From Acidobacteria subdivision 2 bacterium RH1 MAG20 (GTDB lineage: Bacteria; Acidobacteriota; Terriglobia; Terriglobales; Acidobacteriaceae), in assembly GCA_002197545.1 (NCBI GenBank), contig NFUO01000714.1:1-42834 (forward strand): a DNA stretch of 42,834 nt, given 5' to 3'. Below are positions 16,163 through 23,533 of the stretch, piece after piece. Under the pieces are notes generated by a model. That model worked only from the letters and a program-made list of their open reading frames with translations, did not search any database and had not been told where the DNA came from. Numbering within the stretch: position 1 is the first letter of the stretch; each line of letters opens with the position of its first letter. Position numbers and translations under genes: made by a program.

Positions 16163-16336
16163 ATGAAATACCGGATCGATTTTGAGCAGGAAGAAGATGG
16201 CCGTTGGATCGCGGAGATCGAAGATCTTCCGGGCGTCATGGCCTACGGCTCCTCGAAAATCGACGCTGAATCCAATGTTGAAGCTATGGCCCTGCGCGTC
16301 ATCGCAGACCGCATCGAACGCGAACATACGCCATGA
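16163..16336 (+). CDS. hicB: HicB-like antitoxin (57 aa)
   Basis: ATG 16163 is preceded by TTAGGAGCACAC, a good ribosome-binding site. The 57-residue product reads MKYRIDFEQEEDGRWIAEIE followed by DLPGVMAYGSS and an alpha-helical end (EAMALRVIADRIER). This is the HicB/UPF0150 partial RNase H fold, without the C-terminal DNA-binding domain seen in longer HicB proteins. A HicA-like toxin gene starts 22 bp after its stop. Gene order (antitoxin first) is the reverse of many hicAB loci. It should bind and silence the toxin; how the pair is repressed without a DNA-binding domain is not evident. Confidence 0.82.
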   Translation: MKYRIDFEQEEDGRWIAEIEDLPGVMAYGSSKIDAESNVEAMALRVIADRIEREHTP

Positions 16337-16358
16337 GCCAGGTCCAATTCGCCGTCGC

Positions 16359-16577
16359 ATGAGTCAGTGGCCCAGTTCCAAAGCCAGAAAAGTTTTGAGG
16401 GCACTTCAACGAATTGGCTGGGTCGAACACCACATTGTTAAAGGCAGTTCGCACCAGCAACTCAAGCGCTCCGGCTACCCGGACTTTACGTGGGCCTTTC
16501 ACGATAACGAAGAGATAGGACCCAGAATGCTCGCACGCATCGCCAAACATACCGGCCTCAAACCGGAAGACCTATAG
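16359..16577 (+). CDS. hicA: HicA-like mRNA interferase toxin (72 aa)
   Basis: From ATG 16359 the protein has 72 residues. The double-stranded-RNA-binding-like HicA fold is visible: SSKARKVLRALQRIGWVEHH, the catalytic-histidine segment VKGSSHQQLKR, and the ending EEIGPRMLARIAKHTGLKPEDL. HicA toxins cleave mRNA and tmRNA. The frame is open further upstream but that region is the HicB gene. The pair lies between the aminotransferase gene and serA, in the same direction, so readthrough from either is possible. Confidence 0.83.
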   Translation: MSQWPSSKARKVLRALQRIGWVEHHIVKGSSHQQLKRSGYPDFTWAFHDNEEIGPRMLARIAKHTGLKPEDL

Positions 16578-16609
16578 CTCCCGTCTCAACTCGTACAATG
16601 AAAGGCAAC

Positions 16610-18226
16610 ATGAAGATTGTTCTCGCAGAAAAAGTCTCGCCCGCCACTCTCGCCGTCTTCCAGCAGGAGCCAGGCTGGAACGTAGTCACCCCCGACCAGA
16701 TCAAGAACGGCCTCGCCGCTGAACTCGCCGACGCCGATGCCCTCGTCGTCCGCTCCGCCGTTCAGGTGGATGCCAAGCTGCTTGAGTCCGCGCCGAAGCT
16801 CCGCGTCATTGGCCGCGCCGGCGTAGGCGTCGACAACATCGACACCCCAGCCGCCACCCATCGCGGCATCGTCGTCATGAACACCCCCGGCGCAAACGCC
16901 GTCGCCGTCGCCGAACTGACCCTCGGCCTCATGGTCTCGATGGCCCGCTCCGTTCCCCGCGCCAATGCCACCATGCACAGCGGCAAGTGGGAGAAGAAAT
17001 CGCTGCAAGGGCAGGAACTCCGCGGCAAGACCCTCGGCATCGTCGGACTGGGTCGCGTTGGCCTCGAAGTCGCCCGCCGCGCCAAGGCCTTCGGCATGAA
17101 CCTCATCGGCTACGACCCTTTCATCGCCCCGGTCATCGCCCGCGAGAACGACGTCACCCTCGTCCCCATCGACGAGATCTTCAAGGAATCCGATTACCTC
17201 ACCCTGCACGTCGGTCTCACCACCCAGACCGAGGGCCTCATCAACGCAACCTCGTTGGCCATCATGAAAAAGGGCGTCCGCATCATCAACTGCGCCCGCG
17301 GCGAGCTTATCGTCGAACAGGCCCTCATCGATGCCCTCAAGTCAGGCCATGTCGCCGGGGCCGCCCTCGACGTCTTCCACAGCGAGCCGCTCAAGGACTC
17401 CGCCTTCTTCAATCTGGACAACGTCATCCTCTCTCCGCACATCGCCGGATCGACCGACGAGGCGCAGGAGGCCATCGGCATTCAGCTTGCCATGCAGGTG
17501 CGCGACTACCTCAAGCTCGGCGTCGTGCAGAACGCCGTCAATCTCCCCAGCCTCTCCCACGAGGAGTACATCGAGGTCGCCCCCTACATCGAGATGGCCG
17601 AGCGCCTCGGCCACTTCCTCTCTCACGCCACGCCGGGCAATCTCGAAAACATCCAGATGACCTACAGCGGCCGCATCGCGCAGGGCAAGACCGACCTCAT
17701 CCGCAATGCTGCCATCGCCGGAATCTTCGCTGAAGAAGAGGGCGTCAACCGCATCAACGCGGCGGCCATTGTCGCCGAGCGCGGCATCCGCATTCAGGAA
17801 GACAAGAAGGAGTTCACCACCGGCGGCGCGGGCAGCGTCCTCAAGCTGGTTCTGCACTCCTCCGATGGCGAGGCCAGCGCTTCGGCGACCGTCCTCCATG
17901 GGACTTCGCCCCGGCTGCTCACCTACGATGGCATCGACATCGAGGCTCCGCTGAACGGAACGCTCGTGTCCATCCGCAACCACGACGTCCCTGGCGTCGT
18001 CGGACGCATCGGCACCATCCTCGGCGAGCACCAGATCAACATTGCCAACTTCGCGCTGGGCCGCTCGAACGGTCCAAGCCGCTCCAAGCGCGTTCCCCAG
18101 GGACAGGCGCTTGCCGTGGTGCAGATCGACGTCCCCAGCGCAGCGTCGGCCAACGCCGCTATCGAAGCTCTGCGCAAAGTAGAAGCGATCGCGAGCGTTC
18201 GGCTCGTTGAACTCGGCAAGCTGTAA
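16610..18226 (+). CDS. serA: D-3-phosphoglycerate dehydrogenase
   Basis: From ATG 16610 (AAAGG six bases upstream) the protein has 538 residues starting MKIVLAEKVSPATL. The substrate domain holds RVIGRAGVGVDNIDT. The NAD domain has GIVGLGRVGLEVARR (GLGRVG at 146-151), and the catalytic residues of the family are R230 (NCARGEL), E259 (HSEP) and H277 (LSPHIAGST). An intervening ASB domain and a C-terminal ACT domain (ISIRNHDVPGVVGRIGTILG) follow, as in long type I SerA, suggesting serine feedback. It catalyses 3-phosphoglycerate to 3-phosphohydroxypyruvate, the first step of serine synthesis. The class V aminotransferase upstream probably does step two. A strong terminator follows. Confidence 0.95.
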   Translation: MKIVLAEKVSPATLAVFQQEPGWNVVTPDQIKNGLAAELADADALVVRSAVQVDAKLLESAPKLRVIGRAGVGVDNIDTPAATHRGIVVMNTPGANAVAVAELTLGLMVSMARSVPRANATMHSGKWEKKSLQGQELRGKTLGIVGLGRVGLEVARRAKAFGMNLIGYDPFIAPVIARENDVTLVPIDEIFKESDYLTLHVGLTTQTEGLINATSLAIMKKGVRIINCARGELIVEQALIDALKSGHVAGAALDVFHSEPLKDSAFFNLDNVILSPHIAGSTDEAQEAIGIQLAMQVRDYLKLGVVQNAVNLPSLSHEEYIEVAPYIEMAERLGHFLSHATPGNLENIQMTYSGRIAQGKTDLIRNAAIAGIFAEEEGVNRINAAAIVAERGIRIQEDKKEFTTGGAGSVLKLVLHSSDGEASASATVLHGTSPRLLTYDGIDIEAPLNGTLVSIRNHDVPGVVGRIGTILGEHQINIANFALGRSNGPSRSKRVPQGQALAVVQIDVPSAASANAAIEALRKVEAIASVRLVELGKL

Positions 18227-18243
18227 TTGTTGATCGCTTACGT

Positions 18244-18280
18244 AAAGCCGTGGGCCTAAAAGGTCCACGGCTTTTTAGTT
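18244..18280 (+). terminator. Intrinsic terminator after serA
   Basis: AAAGCCGTGG (18244-18253) pairs with CCACGGCTTT (18265-18274); three more pairs inside (GCC with GGT) leave the loop taaaa, followed by TTAGTTTT. It lies 17 bp after the serA stop. The converging membrane-protein gene ends inside the distal arm (stop at 18275-18277), so the hairpin may serve both strands. Confidence 0.85.
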
Positions 18281-18553
18281 TTCATCAGGTTTGGAGCGAG
18301 CGCTGTGCAGGCCCAACAGAAGATAAATCGCAGCCGTCGCAACTGCAGCAACTGCGCCAACACCAATGCCGACAAGCACGCCTGACGTGAGCGCGCTCAG
18401 CAGGTTCTGGGTATCAGCCGGGAACTGGATGGCATAATGCTGGTAAAAGAAGAAGCTCGATACCGCGATGGTGAGGATGCCGGTGGAGAGGCCAACCAGA
18501 ACGGAGATGGCGAAACACTTGGCCCATCGCGCCGTCTTCGCAGGTCTTTGCAT
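18275..18553 (-). CDS. Small two-helix membrane protein (92 aa)
   Basis: A 92-residue protein with two membrane helices: CFAISVLVGLSTGILTIAVSS (about 13-33) and a glycine- and alanine-rich one, SGVLVGIGVGAVAAVATAAI (about 57-76), with short charged ends. No family is recognised. The ATG at 18553 lies 2 bp after the dihydrouridine synthase stop on the same strand, so the two are co-transcribed. Its stop codon sits in the serA terminator. Confidence 0.65.
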   Translation of the reverse strand: MQRPAKTARWAKCFAISVLVGLSTGILTIAVSSFFFYQHYAIQFPADTQNLLSALTSGVLVGIGVGAVAAVATAAIYLLLGLHSARSKPDEN

Positions 18554-18555
18554 CC

Positions 18556-19791
18556 TTAGGCGAGTATAGCTTCTGCTTCCTCCGCCGTTTCTTTCGTCTC
18601 AAAGAACCGCTCGACTGCATCGAGAACAGCAGCGCCATTCCTGGAATCGAAGATTTGTTTACGCAGCGTCGATCCGCCGGGAACGCCGTGCGTAAACCAA
18701 CTGGCGAACTGCTTCATCTTGCCCACGCAGTCGCGGTTGCGCTGCTGCCGAGCCAGTTGGCCAGCCTCGGTAATCGCAGCGGCGCGAGCCGCTTCGGCCC
18801 GCTCTTCGATGGCCAATTCATCGACCAGCATCTGGAAATAAGTCCGAATCATGCGGTAGCGGTCGTCGTTCGTCGGCTGGTCGTAGATGCCGACGCCGGT
18901 GGCCTCCTTCGAGGCAGTGTATTGCGCGATCTGGCGGAAGATCCACGGGTTCGACGGCGCGGTGCGGCCAATCATCACAGCATCGCAGCCGGTGGCGTCG
19001 ATCATGGCGGCTGCGTCTTCCGGGGTGCGAATGTCGCCGTTGCCAATCACGGGAATCTTCACGGCATCTTTGACGGCGGCGATGTACTCCCAGCGCGCCT
19101 GTCCGGTGTAGCCGTCCTCGCGGGTGCGGGCGTGCAACGCTGCGGCGTTCAGGCCGCAGTCCTCGGCGAGCTTCGCCAGCTCGACGCAGACGATGTTGGC
19201 GTCGTTCCAGCCGATGCGGAACTTGACCGTGAAGGGGATCGTGACGGCGGCGCGGACAGTCTTGAAGATGGTCTCAATCAGCGGCAGGTCGCGTAGCAGG
19301 CCGGAGCCGCCGTTACAGGCGACGACACGCTTGGCAGGGCAGCCGAGATTCAGATCGACGAGATCGAACCCGGCATCCTGAACGATGCGCGCCGAATCAG
19401 CGAGCGTCTCCGGATTCGACCCGAAAAGCTGCGCCGAGATGGGATGCTCGTCGTCGTAGTAGGTAAGGTAACGTTTGCGCTTCGTCTCCCTCATACGCGA
19501 GAGACCGTCAGCGGAGGTGAACTCGGTCATGATGAGGCCGCAACCGGATTGCTGATTGGTCGTCGCCTGTTCGACGTTTGCACTGTCAGCGTCGGCCGTG
19601 AACTGGCTGGCATTCTTGATGAAGCGGCGAAAGACCGTGTCCGTCACCCCAGCCATCGGCGCAAGAACGGTCGCGGGGGCGATCTTTACGTTGCCAATGG
19701 TCAGGATGGCGGGGACGCGGGCGTGCTCGGGCATAACGTGATCGGCTGGGTTGTCCCAGTGCTTCTGCTCGAGTGTGTAGCGTTTCTTCAT
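18556..19791 (-). CDS. dusB: tRNA-dihydrouridine synthase (DusB type)
   Basis: From ATG 19791 the protein has 411 residues. The FMN barrel starts at IAPATVLAPMAGVTDTVFRR; DLNLGCPAKRV holds the catalytic cysteine (C151); KFRIGWND, ALHARTREDGYTGQARWEYI and IPVIGNGDIRTPEDA follow, all Dus signatures. It reduces specific uridines in the D-loop of tRNA. Compared with usual DusB there is an insertion of about 20 residues (ASQFTADADSANVEQATTN) after VFRRFIKN and an N-terminal tail. An upstream TTG start (19821) would lie inside the rpmE terminator and is rejected. L31 is encoded upstream on the same strand; the small membrane protein follows after 2 bp. Confidence 0.92.
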   Translation of the reverse strand: MKKRYTLEQKHWDNPADHVMPEHARVPAILTIGNVKIAPATVLAPMAGVTDTVFRRFIKNASQFTADADSANVEQATTNQQSGCGLIMTEFTSADGLSRMRETKRKRYLTYYDDEHPISAQLFGSNPETLADSARIVQDAGFDLVDLNLGCPAKRVVACNGGSGLLRDLPLIETIFKTVRAAVTIPFTVKFRIGWNDANIVCVELAKLAEDCGLNAAALHARTREDGYTGQARWEYIAAVKDAVKIPVIGNGDIRTPEDAAAMIDATGCDAVMIGRTAPSNPWIFRQIAQYTASKEATGVGIYDQPTNDDRYRMIRTYFQMLVDELAIEERAEAARAAAITEAGQLARQQRNRDCVGKMKQFASWFTHGVPGGSTLRKQIFDSRNGAAVLDAVERFFETKETAEEAEAILA

Positions 19792-19806
19792 AGGCTTATG
19801 AAAGTG

Positions 19807-19833
19807 AAAAGCCCCCGCCAAAGCGGAGGCCTT
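19807..19833 (-). terminator. Intrinsic terminator after rpmE
   Basis: On the minus strand AAGGCCTCCGC pairs with GCGGGGGCTTTT (two G-U pairs) around the loop tttg, and the stem ends in a short T run (19807-19810 as A on the plus strand). It lies 17 bp after the rpmE stop and 15 bp before the dusB start, so dusB is expressed by readthrough or its own weak promoter. Confidence 0.75.
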
Positions 19834-19850
19834 TGGGTGATTGGCTCCGC

Positions 19851-20087
19851 TTACTTCGCGGCGGTTTCTGCCTTACCGGCGTCCGACTTGGCGAACTTGC
19901 GGCGGAAGCGCTCGACGCGGCCTGCGGTGTCGACCAGCTTCTGCTTGCCGGTGAAGAACGGGTGGCAGGCGGAGCAGATTTCGAGGACGATGTCGCCCTT
20001 GTGCGTGGAGCGGGTCTCAAAGTGGTTTCCGCAGGCGCACTTGACGGTGATGGTGTCGTACTTCGGGTGAATTCCTTCTTTTGGCAT
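19851..20087 (-). CDS. rpmE: 50S ribosomal protein L31
   Basis: A 78-residue protein, [20 protein letters not shown] onwards, with the zinc-binding cysteines of the C+ form (C17, C19, C38, C41; [13 protein letters not shown]) and the family ending [13 protein letters not shown]. It binds near the central protuberance of the large subunit. AAAGGA precedes the ATG. It is a single-gene unit with its own terminator, and the upstream leader is about 135 nt if the promoter proposed at 20230-20258 is right. Confidence 0.97.
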   Translation of the reverse strand: MPKEGIHPKYDTITVKCACGNHFETRSTHKGDIVLEICSACHPFFTGKQKLVDTAGRVERFRRKFAKSDAGKAETAAK

Positions 20088-20229
20088 GGTTCTATCCTTT
20101 GGCTGATTTTGCTGCTGGTCGGCGCTTTCCGGGTCGCGGTTCGCTTGCGAACGGTATGGTCACGTCACATCGAATGCCTGTCGCGATTGCCGGGCAGACC
20201 CCTACTTCGGGGTTTGCGGACGCTTCCTC

Positions 20230-20258
20230 AGTTTAGTTCAGATTCGCACAGGGGGCAA
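20230..20258 (-). promoter_or_regulatory. Candidate rpmE promoter
   Basis: On the minus strand TTGCCC, a 17-base spacer and TAAACT give a plausible sigma-70 promoter, about 135 nt before the rpmE start. The leader between contains a small ACCCC/GGGGT hairpin. This is a consensus match by eye only. Confidence 0.35.
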
Positions 20259-20292
20259 TTCGATTCAGGTGCTGCCATACTAGGGTACGGCC

Positions 20293-21048
20293 ATGATTGA
20301 GATTTGTCCGATATGCGAGGGTTCCGGCCTGCAGGTCATCCAGCAGGACGGCAGGCAGTTTGTGCGCGACTGCGCTTGCCGCGTCGAGCGGCGGGCGGCG
20401 CGAATGCTGGAGCGGGCGCACATTCCCCGGCGCTACGAACACTGCTCTCTGGAAAGCTACGAGACCAACTTTCCCTCGTCGCACCGGACGTTGGGCGCGG
20501 CGCACCTGCGGGCGCGAAAGTTCGTGGAAGGTTACCCGGTAGAGACCGCCGGAACCGGACTGCTGCTGACCGGCTCGATCGGGGTAGGGAAGACCCATCT
20601 AGCCGTCGGAATACTGCAGGCGCTCGTAACGGAACGGGGAGCGACGGGCCTCTTCTACGACTACCGCGACCTCCTGAAACAGGTACAGAATAGCTATAAC
20701 CGTCAGGTATCGGCGACCGAACTGGAGATCCTGGCCCCCGTCTTCGACGCTGAGGTGCTCGTCCTGGACGAACTCGGTGCCTCGAAACCTACCGACTGGG
20801 TCTGGGACACGGTCGCTCACATCCTGAACACCCGCTACAACGACCGTCGCACCACGATTATTACGACCAACTACGCGAATGCAGGGCCGCTTGGGATGGA
20901 GCCAACGACGCGGGCATCGATGCGCGAGGAGACCCTGGGCGACCGCATCGGCGAACGCATGCGCTCTCGGCTACAGGAGATGTGCGTTGTCGTGGAGATG
21001 CAGGGAGAAGACTTTCGCCAGAAGGTGAAGCGGGCAAGTTTCGCGTAG
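20293..21048 (+). CDS. DnaC/IstB-like AAA+ ATPase (helicase-loader type)
   Basis: A 251-residue protein. A small zinc ribbon opens it (CPICEGSG at C5/C8 and CAC at C27/C29). The AAA+ domain has Walker A GSIGVGKTH (94-102), Walker B VLVLDELGASK and sensor-1 TTIITTNY, with a C-terminal arginine-rich DRIGERMRSRLQEM, all as in DnaC/DnaI helicase loaders and IstB. No IS21 transposase is adjacent, so a replication helicase loader is the better guess. AGGG lies about six bases before the ATG. It diverges from rpmE. Confidence 0.85.
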   Translation: MIEICPICEGSGLQVIQQDGRQFVRDCACRVERRAARMLERAHIPRRYEHCSLESYETNFPSSHRTLGAAHLRARKFVEGYPVETAGTGLLLTGSIGVGKTHLAVGILQALVTERGATGLFYDYRDLLKQVQNSYNRQVSATELEILAPVFDAEVLVLDELGASKPTDWVWDTVAHILNTRYNDRRTTIITTNYANAGPLGMEPTTRASMREETLGDRIGERMRSRLQEMCVVVEMQGEDFRQKVKRASFA

Positions 21049-21137
21049 CATTTGGGATTGAAAAGCCTACTTTGTCACGGTCAAACGACAAGGGCGGACA
21101 TGCTTCTTGCTTAATCCCAGTCAAAACAAGCAACGAC

Positions 21138-21200
21138 AAAATACAGGGGTCTCTCCACTGCGCCACGCGATAAAGCTGCGCGGCTTCGGTCGAGATGACG
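21138..21200 (-). repeat. Repeat family A, inverted copy
   Basis: Read on the minus strand it starts CGTCATCTCGACCGAAGCC and ends AGTGGAGAGACCCCTGTATT, matching both ends of the copy at 8626-8715. The middle is a different hairpin, containing GCGCAGCTTTATCGCG, which is also found in the composite repeat at 7852. It lies downstream of the DnaC-like gene, in the 176-bp gap before the small membrane peptide gene. Confidence 0.65.
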
Positions 21201-21224
21201 TTTTTTGTAGTTTCTGACAGCTTC

Positions 21225-21398
21225 TTAGAGGGCTGTGGCGAGGAGAATAAGTCCGGCAGTCACGGCAGCAATCTGGTACAGACGATCAGTTCGAATGGGC
21301 GACAGGGATTCGTTGGGTGTGTCAGGATCAATCCTCTGCGGCCCTGGGGAAGGCTCTGTCGCGGAGAATGGCATCGTGTTGCTCGGGGAGTCCATCAT
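21225..21398 (-). CDS. Putative 57-residue tail-anchored membrane peptide
   Basis: On the minus strand CACAGGAGATGC precedes ATGATG at 21398, giving a 57-residue frame. The N-terminal 38 residues are polar and proline-rich (MMDSPSNTMPFSATEPSPGP), and the end RLYQIAAVTAGLILLATAL is a single hydrophobic helix. A strong ribosome-binding site and a tail-anchor design argue for a real gene, although no family is recognised. It converges on the DnaC-like gene and diverges from the DUF2393-like gene. Starting at the second ATG would give a better spacing to GGAG. Confidence 0.5.
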   Translation of the reverse strand: MMDSPSNTMPFSATEPSPGPQRIDPDTPNESLSPIRTDRLYQIAAVTAGLILLATAL

Positions 21399-21551
21399 GC
21401 ATCTCCTGTGAAGAAATAGATGCAGGTTCTAACGAGATGATGCACCGGTTTGTTCCCTTCGCAGATAAAAATCTGACAAAGATTCTCGCGAGACGCAAAG
21501 TGGATATCCCCCCGCACTGAATTGTGGACGAGAGGTATAAAATCTCGGTCT

Positions 21552-22124
21552 ATGAGCGATCTGCAACAGACAGGGAATCCACCGGCCGGCAAGGGGTACG
21601 GTGCGGGTGATCCGGCAATCTTTGGGACCAAACCGCCCCAGGGCGGAGGCGTACCGGTCATAGCCTGGGCGGTGGCGGCGCTGGTGGTCCTGCTTGTCGT
21701 GCTTGGAATGATCTTCGCGAGCCGGCGAACGGGAGCCAGAACTCCGTCGAACAGCGTTCAGCCGCTGGCGGCCTACGCCGCAAATCTGCCTCTGTCGCAG
21801 CTTGCCATGAGCGAGTCGACGAGCATCTCAGGCGGCAAATCGACGTTTGTCGATGGGCACATCAAGAACACGGGCAGCGCAACCGTGACGGGGATCACAG
21901 TCCAGGTGCTCTTCGGCAATGCGGAAGGCTCGGCCCCGCAGATCGATACGTTGTCGCTGACGCTTATCCGCACGCGACAGCCCTATATCGATACCCAGTC
22001 GGTAAGCTCAGCGCCGTTAAAGCCAGGCGACGAGCGCGACTTCCGGCTGATCTTCGAGTCGATCCCGCAGAACTGGAACACGCAGTTGCCCGAGGTGCGG
22101 ATCATCGGGGTGGATACAAAGTAA
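21552..22124 (+). CDS. DUF2393-like single-pass membrane protein
   Basis: From ATG 21552 the protein has 190 residues. A glycine- and proline-rich N-terminus (about 1-33) precedes one membrane helix (VPVIAWAVAALVVLLVVLGM), and a beta-rich outer domain follows with VDGHIKNTGSATVTGITVQV and LKPGDERDFRLIFESIPQNW. That pattern (a structural-domain similarity to FxLYD/DUF2393 proteins: an interaction fold describing non-trivial differences between terms KNTG and RDF) is common in Acidobacteriota. The function is unknown. The open frame starts 30 bases earlier, but the ATG is preferred. A perfect bidirectional terminator follows. Confidence 0.68.
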   Translation: MSDLQQTGNPPAGKGYGAGDPAIFGTKPPQGGGVPVIAWAVAALVVLLVVLGMIFASRRTGARTPSNSVQPLAAYAANLPLSQLAMSESTSISGGKSTFVDGHIKNTGSATVTGITVQVLFGNAEGSAPQIDTLSLTLIRTRQPYIDTQSVSSAPLKPGDERDFRLIFESIPQNWNTQLPEVRIIGVDTK

Positions 22125-22151
22125 TCGTGTTTCGATGGGTATGAAACAGGC

Positions 22152-22190
22152 AGCGGCATGGGTAACCAACACCCATGCCGCTAACCTTTT
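22152..22190. terminator. Bidirectional intrinsic terminator
   Basis: AGCGGCATGGGT (22152-22163) and ACCCATGCCGCT (22171-22182) form a perfect 12-bp stem with loop aaccaac, followed by aaccTTTT on the plus strand. It sits between the converging DUF2393-like and BlaR1-like genes. Confidence 0.8.
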
Positions 22191-22204
22191 ATGCCGTCAA
22201 GTCC

Positions 22205-23533
22205 TTATTTCCCGAAGTTATAGTTAACACTGATCGTCGTCTCCACGGCGGCCGGCTCTCCATTCAGGATGTATGGCTTATATTGCCAGGTGCGGACAGC
22301 ATCCATCGCACTTGCCCGTAACATCTGCGGCCCACTCAAAATTTGCAGACTCGTAACATCACCAGTCTTCGAGATGATTGCATGCAAAACCACAATTCCC
22401 GACAGATGCGCTGCGCGCGCGTCAGCAGGGTACGTCGGATTTTCGCCTGAGATTTTGTTCCCAGCCACGACTCCGCTTGCTATGCTCACGGTCCTGTTCG
22501 CGGCGGGGGCCGTTGTCGGCGGAGGCGGCTCATTCACGTCGAGCCGCAACGCCAGCGCCGAGCCGCAGGTGGCAATTCCAACCAGAACGCATACCGCCGC
22601 GGAACCTACTCGCAGCAGCCCTCTTGTCTCTCTTCGGTTCGTCATCAGGTTCATAATTCTCCTCTCCAGAATGTTGGCATCGAAGATTCCGATGGCATGA
22701 ATGTTGATGGTCTGGGTCTGGTTCAGCATCATTGACGCCAGCCGTAGCAATGACCGTGCATAGTGTTCTCTTGTGGTTACAAACTCCGCCGCCATGGCAT
22801 CGCACACCAGCTCGCGGCTCTGCCTTATCTGCGCCTTCAGCCATCGCGTCATGGGGTGATAGCTCACCGGCAGCGAGATCAATTCGTAAAGCGCGTTCTT
22901 CGCGAAGTCCCTTCTGCGCACGTGAGCAAGCTCATGTCCCAGCGCCGCCTCCACGTCATTTGCCTCCGCCGTCTCCATAAAGTCGGCAGGCAGCAGCAGC
23001 ATTCGCCGCCGAAAGCCCAGCGTCAGCGGGCCTGCAATCCTCGGCGTGCTCGCAATCTCCACATCGCGCACATCGAAGACGCGGCAGTATCTCTCCCACA
23101 CCGTCTGCCAATCGCCGGTCAGCTCTAGTTGCCGCGCACCGCGCCGCAGACCTTCGCTCTGCACCAACCCCCAGAGAAGCCGCCCGCAGAAGAACAATAT
23201 GAAGCCCAGATAGACGATCGCCGCTCCATGGCGCAGTCCCGGCGGTAGATGCAGTGCCGTGCCTGCAATCGGTGTGAATCTCCCCACCTCTACCTGCACT
23301 GTTCCGGTTGCCGGTCCACCCATCCCAAAGCCATGCGGCAGCCATGCCGCAGTCACACCGCATGCGGGCAGAACCGCCGCGACCAGCAGCGCCGTCACCC
23401 ACACCCACTGCTCCGCCTGCGGGCCCATTCGCCGCACCAGCCGGGCGCAGCCATATCCCGCCAGGCAAATCAGCGGAACCTGCCATAGCGAGTTCACCAG
23501 ATATCCCAGCACAAATTCTTCAAAATGATTCAT
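22205..23533 (-). CDS. BlaR1/MecR1-like M56 metallopeptidase with TonB_C tail
   Basis: A 442-residue protein. Several N-terminal membrane helices (about 8-30, 42-65, 104-123) lead to the M56 zinc site GHELAHVRRRDF (H200, E201, H204) with the third ligand in SRELVCDAMAAE (E241). A further helix at about 309-328 is followed by a proline linker and a TonB_C domain (about 363-442: YPADARAAHLSGIVVLHAII, TWQYKPYILNGEP). Classic BlaR1 ends in a penicillin-binding sensor domain; here that place is taken by TonB_C, so a beta-lactam signal cannot be assumed. It probably cleaves or triggers loss of the BlaI-like repressor, whose gene overlaps its start by 4 bp. Confidence 0.88.
   Translation of the reverse strand: MNHFEEFVLGYLVNSLWQVPLICLAGYGCARLVRRMGPQAEQWVWVTALLVAAVLPACGVTAAWLPHGFGMGGPATGTVQVEVGRFTPIAGTALHLPPGLRHGAAIVYLGFILFFCGRLLWGLVQSEGLRRGARQLELTGDWQTVWERYCRVFDVRDVEIASTPRIAGPLTLGFRRRMLLLPADFMETAEANDVEAALGHELAHVRRRDFAKNALYELISLPVSYHPMTRWLKAQIRQSRELVCDAMAAEFVTTREHYARSLLRLASMMLNQTQTINIHAIGIFDANILERRIMNLMTNRRETRGLLRVGSAAVCVLVGIATCGSALALRLDVNEPPPPTTAPAANRTVSIASGVVAGNKISGENPTYPADARAAHLSGIVVLHAIISKTGDVTSLQILSGPQMLRASAMDAVRTWQYKPYILNGEPAAVETTISVNYNFGK

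Noticed and set aside
20293..21048. IstB of an IS21-type insertion sequence
   Set aside because: No istA-like transposase or terminal inverted repeats nearby; the N-terminal zinc ribbon fits a helicase-loader-type protein better.
21195..21520. Two overlapping plus-strand frames (74 and 67 codons)
   Set aside because: No ribosome-binding site or protein-like pattern; the minus-strand 57-residue frame in the same place is better supported.
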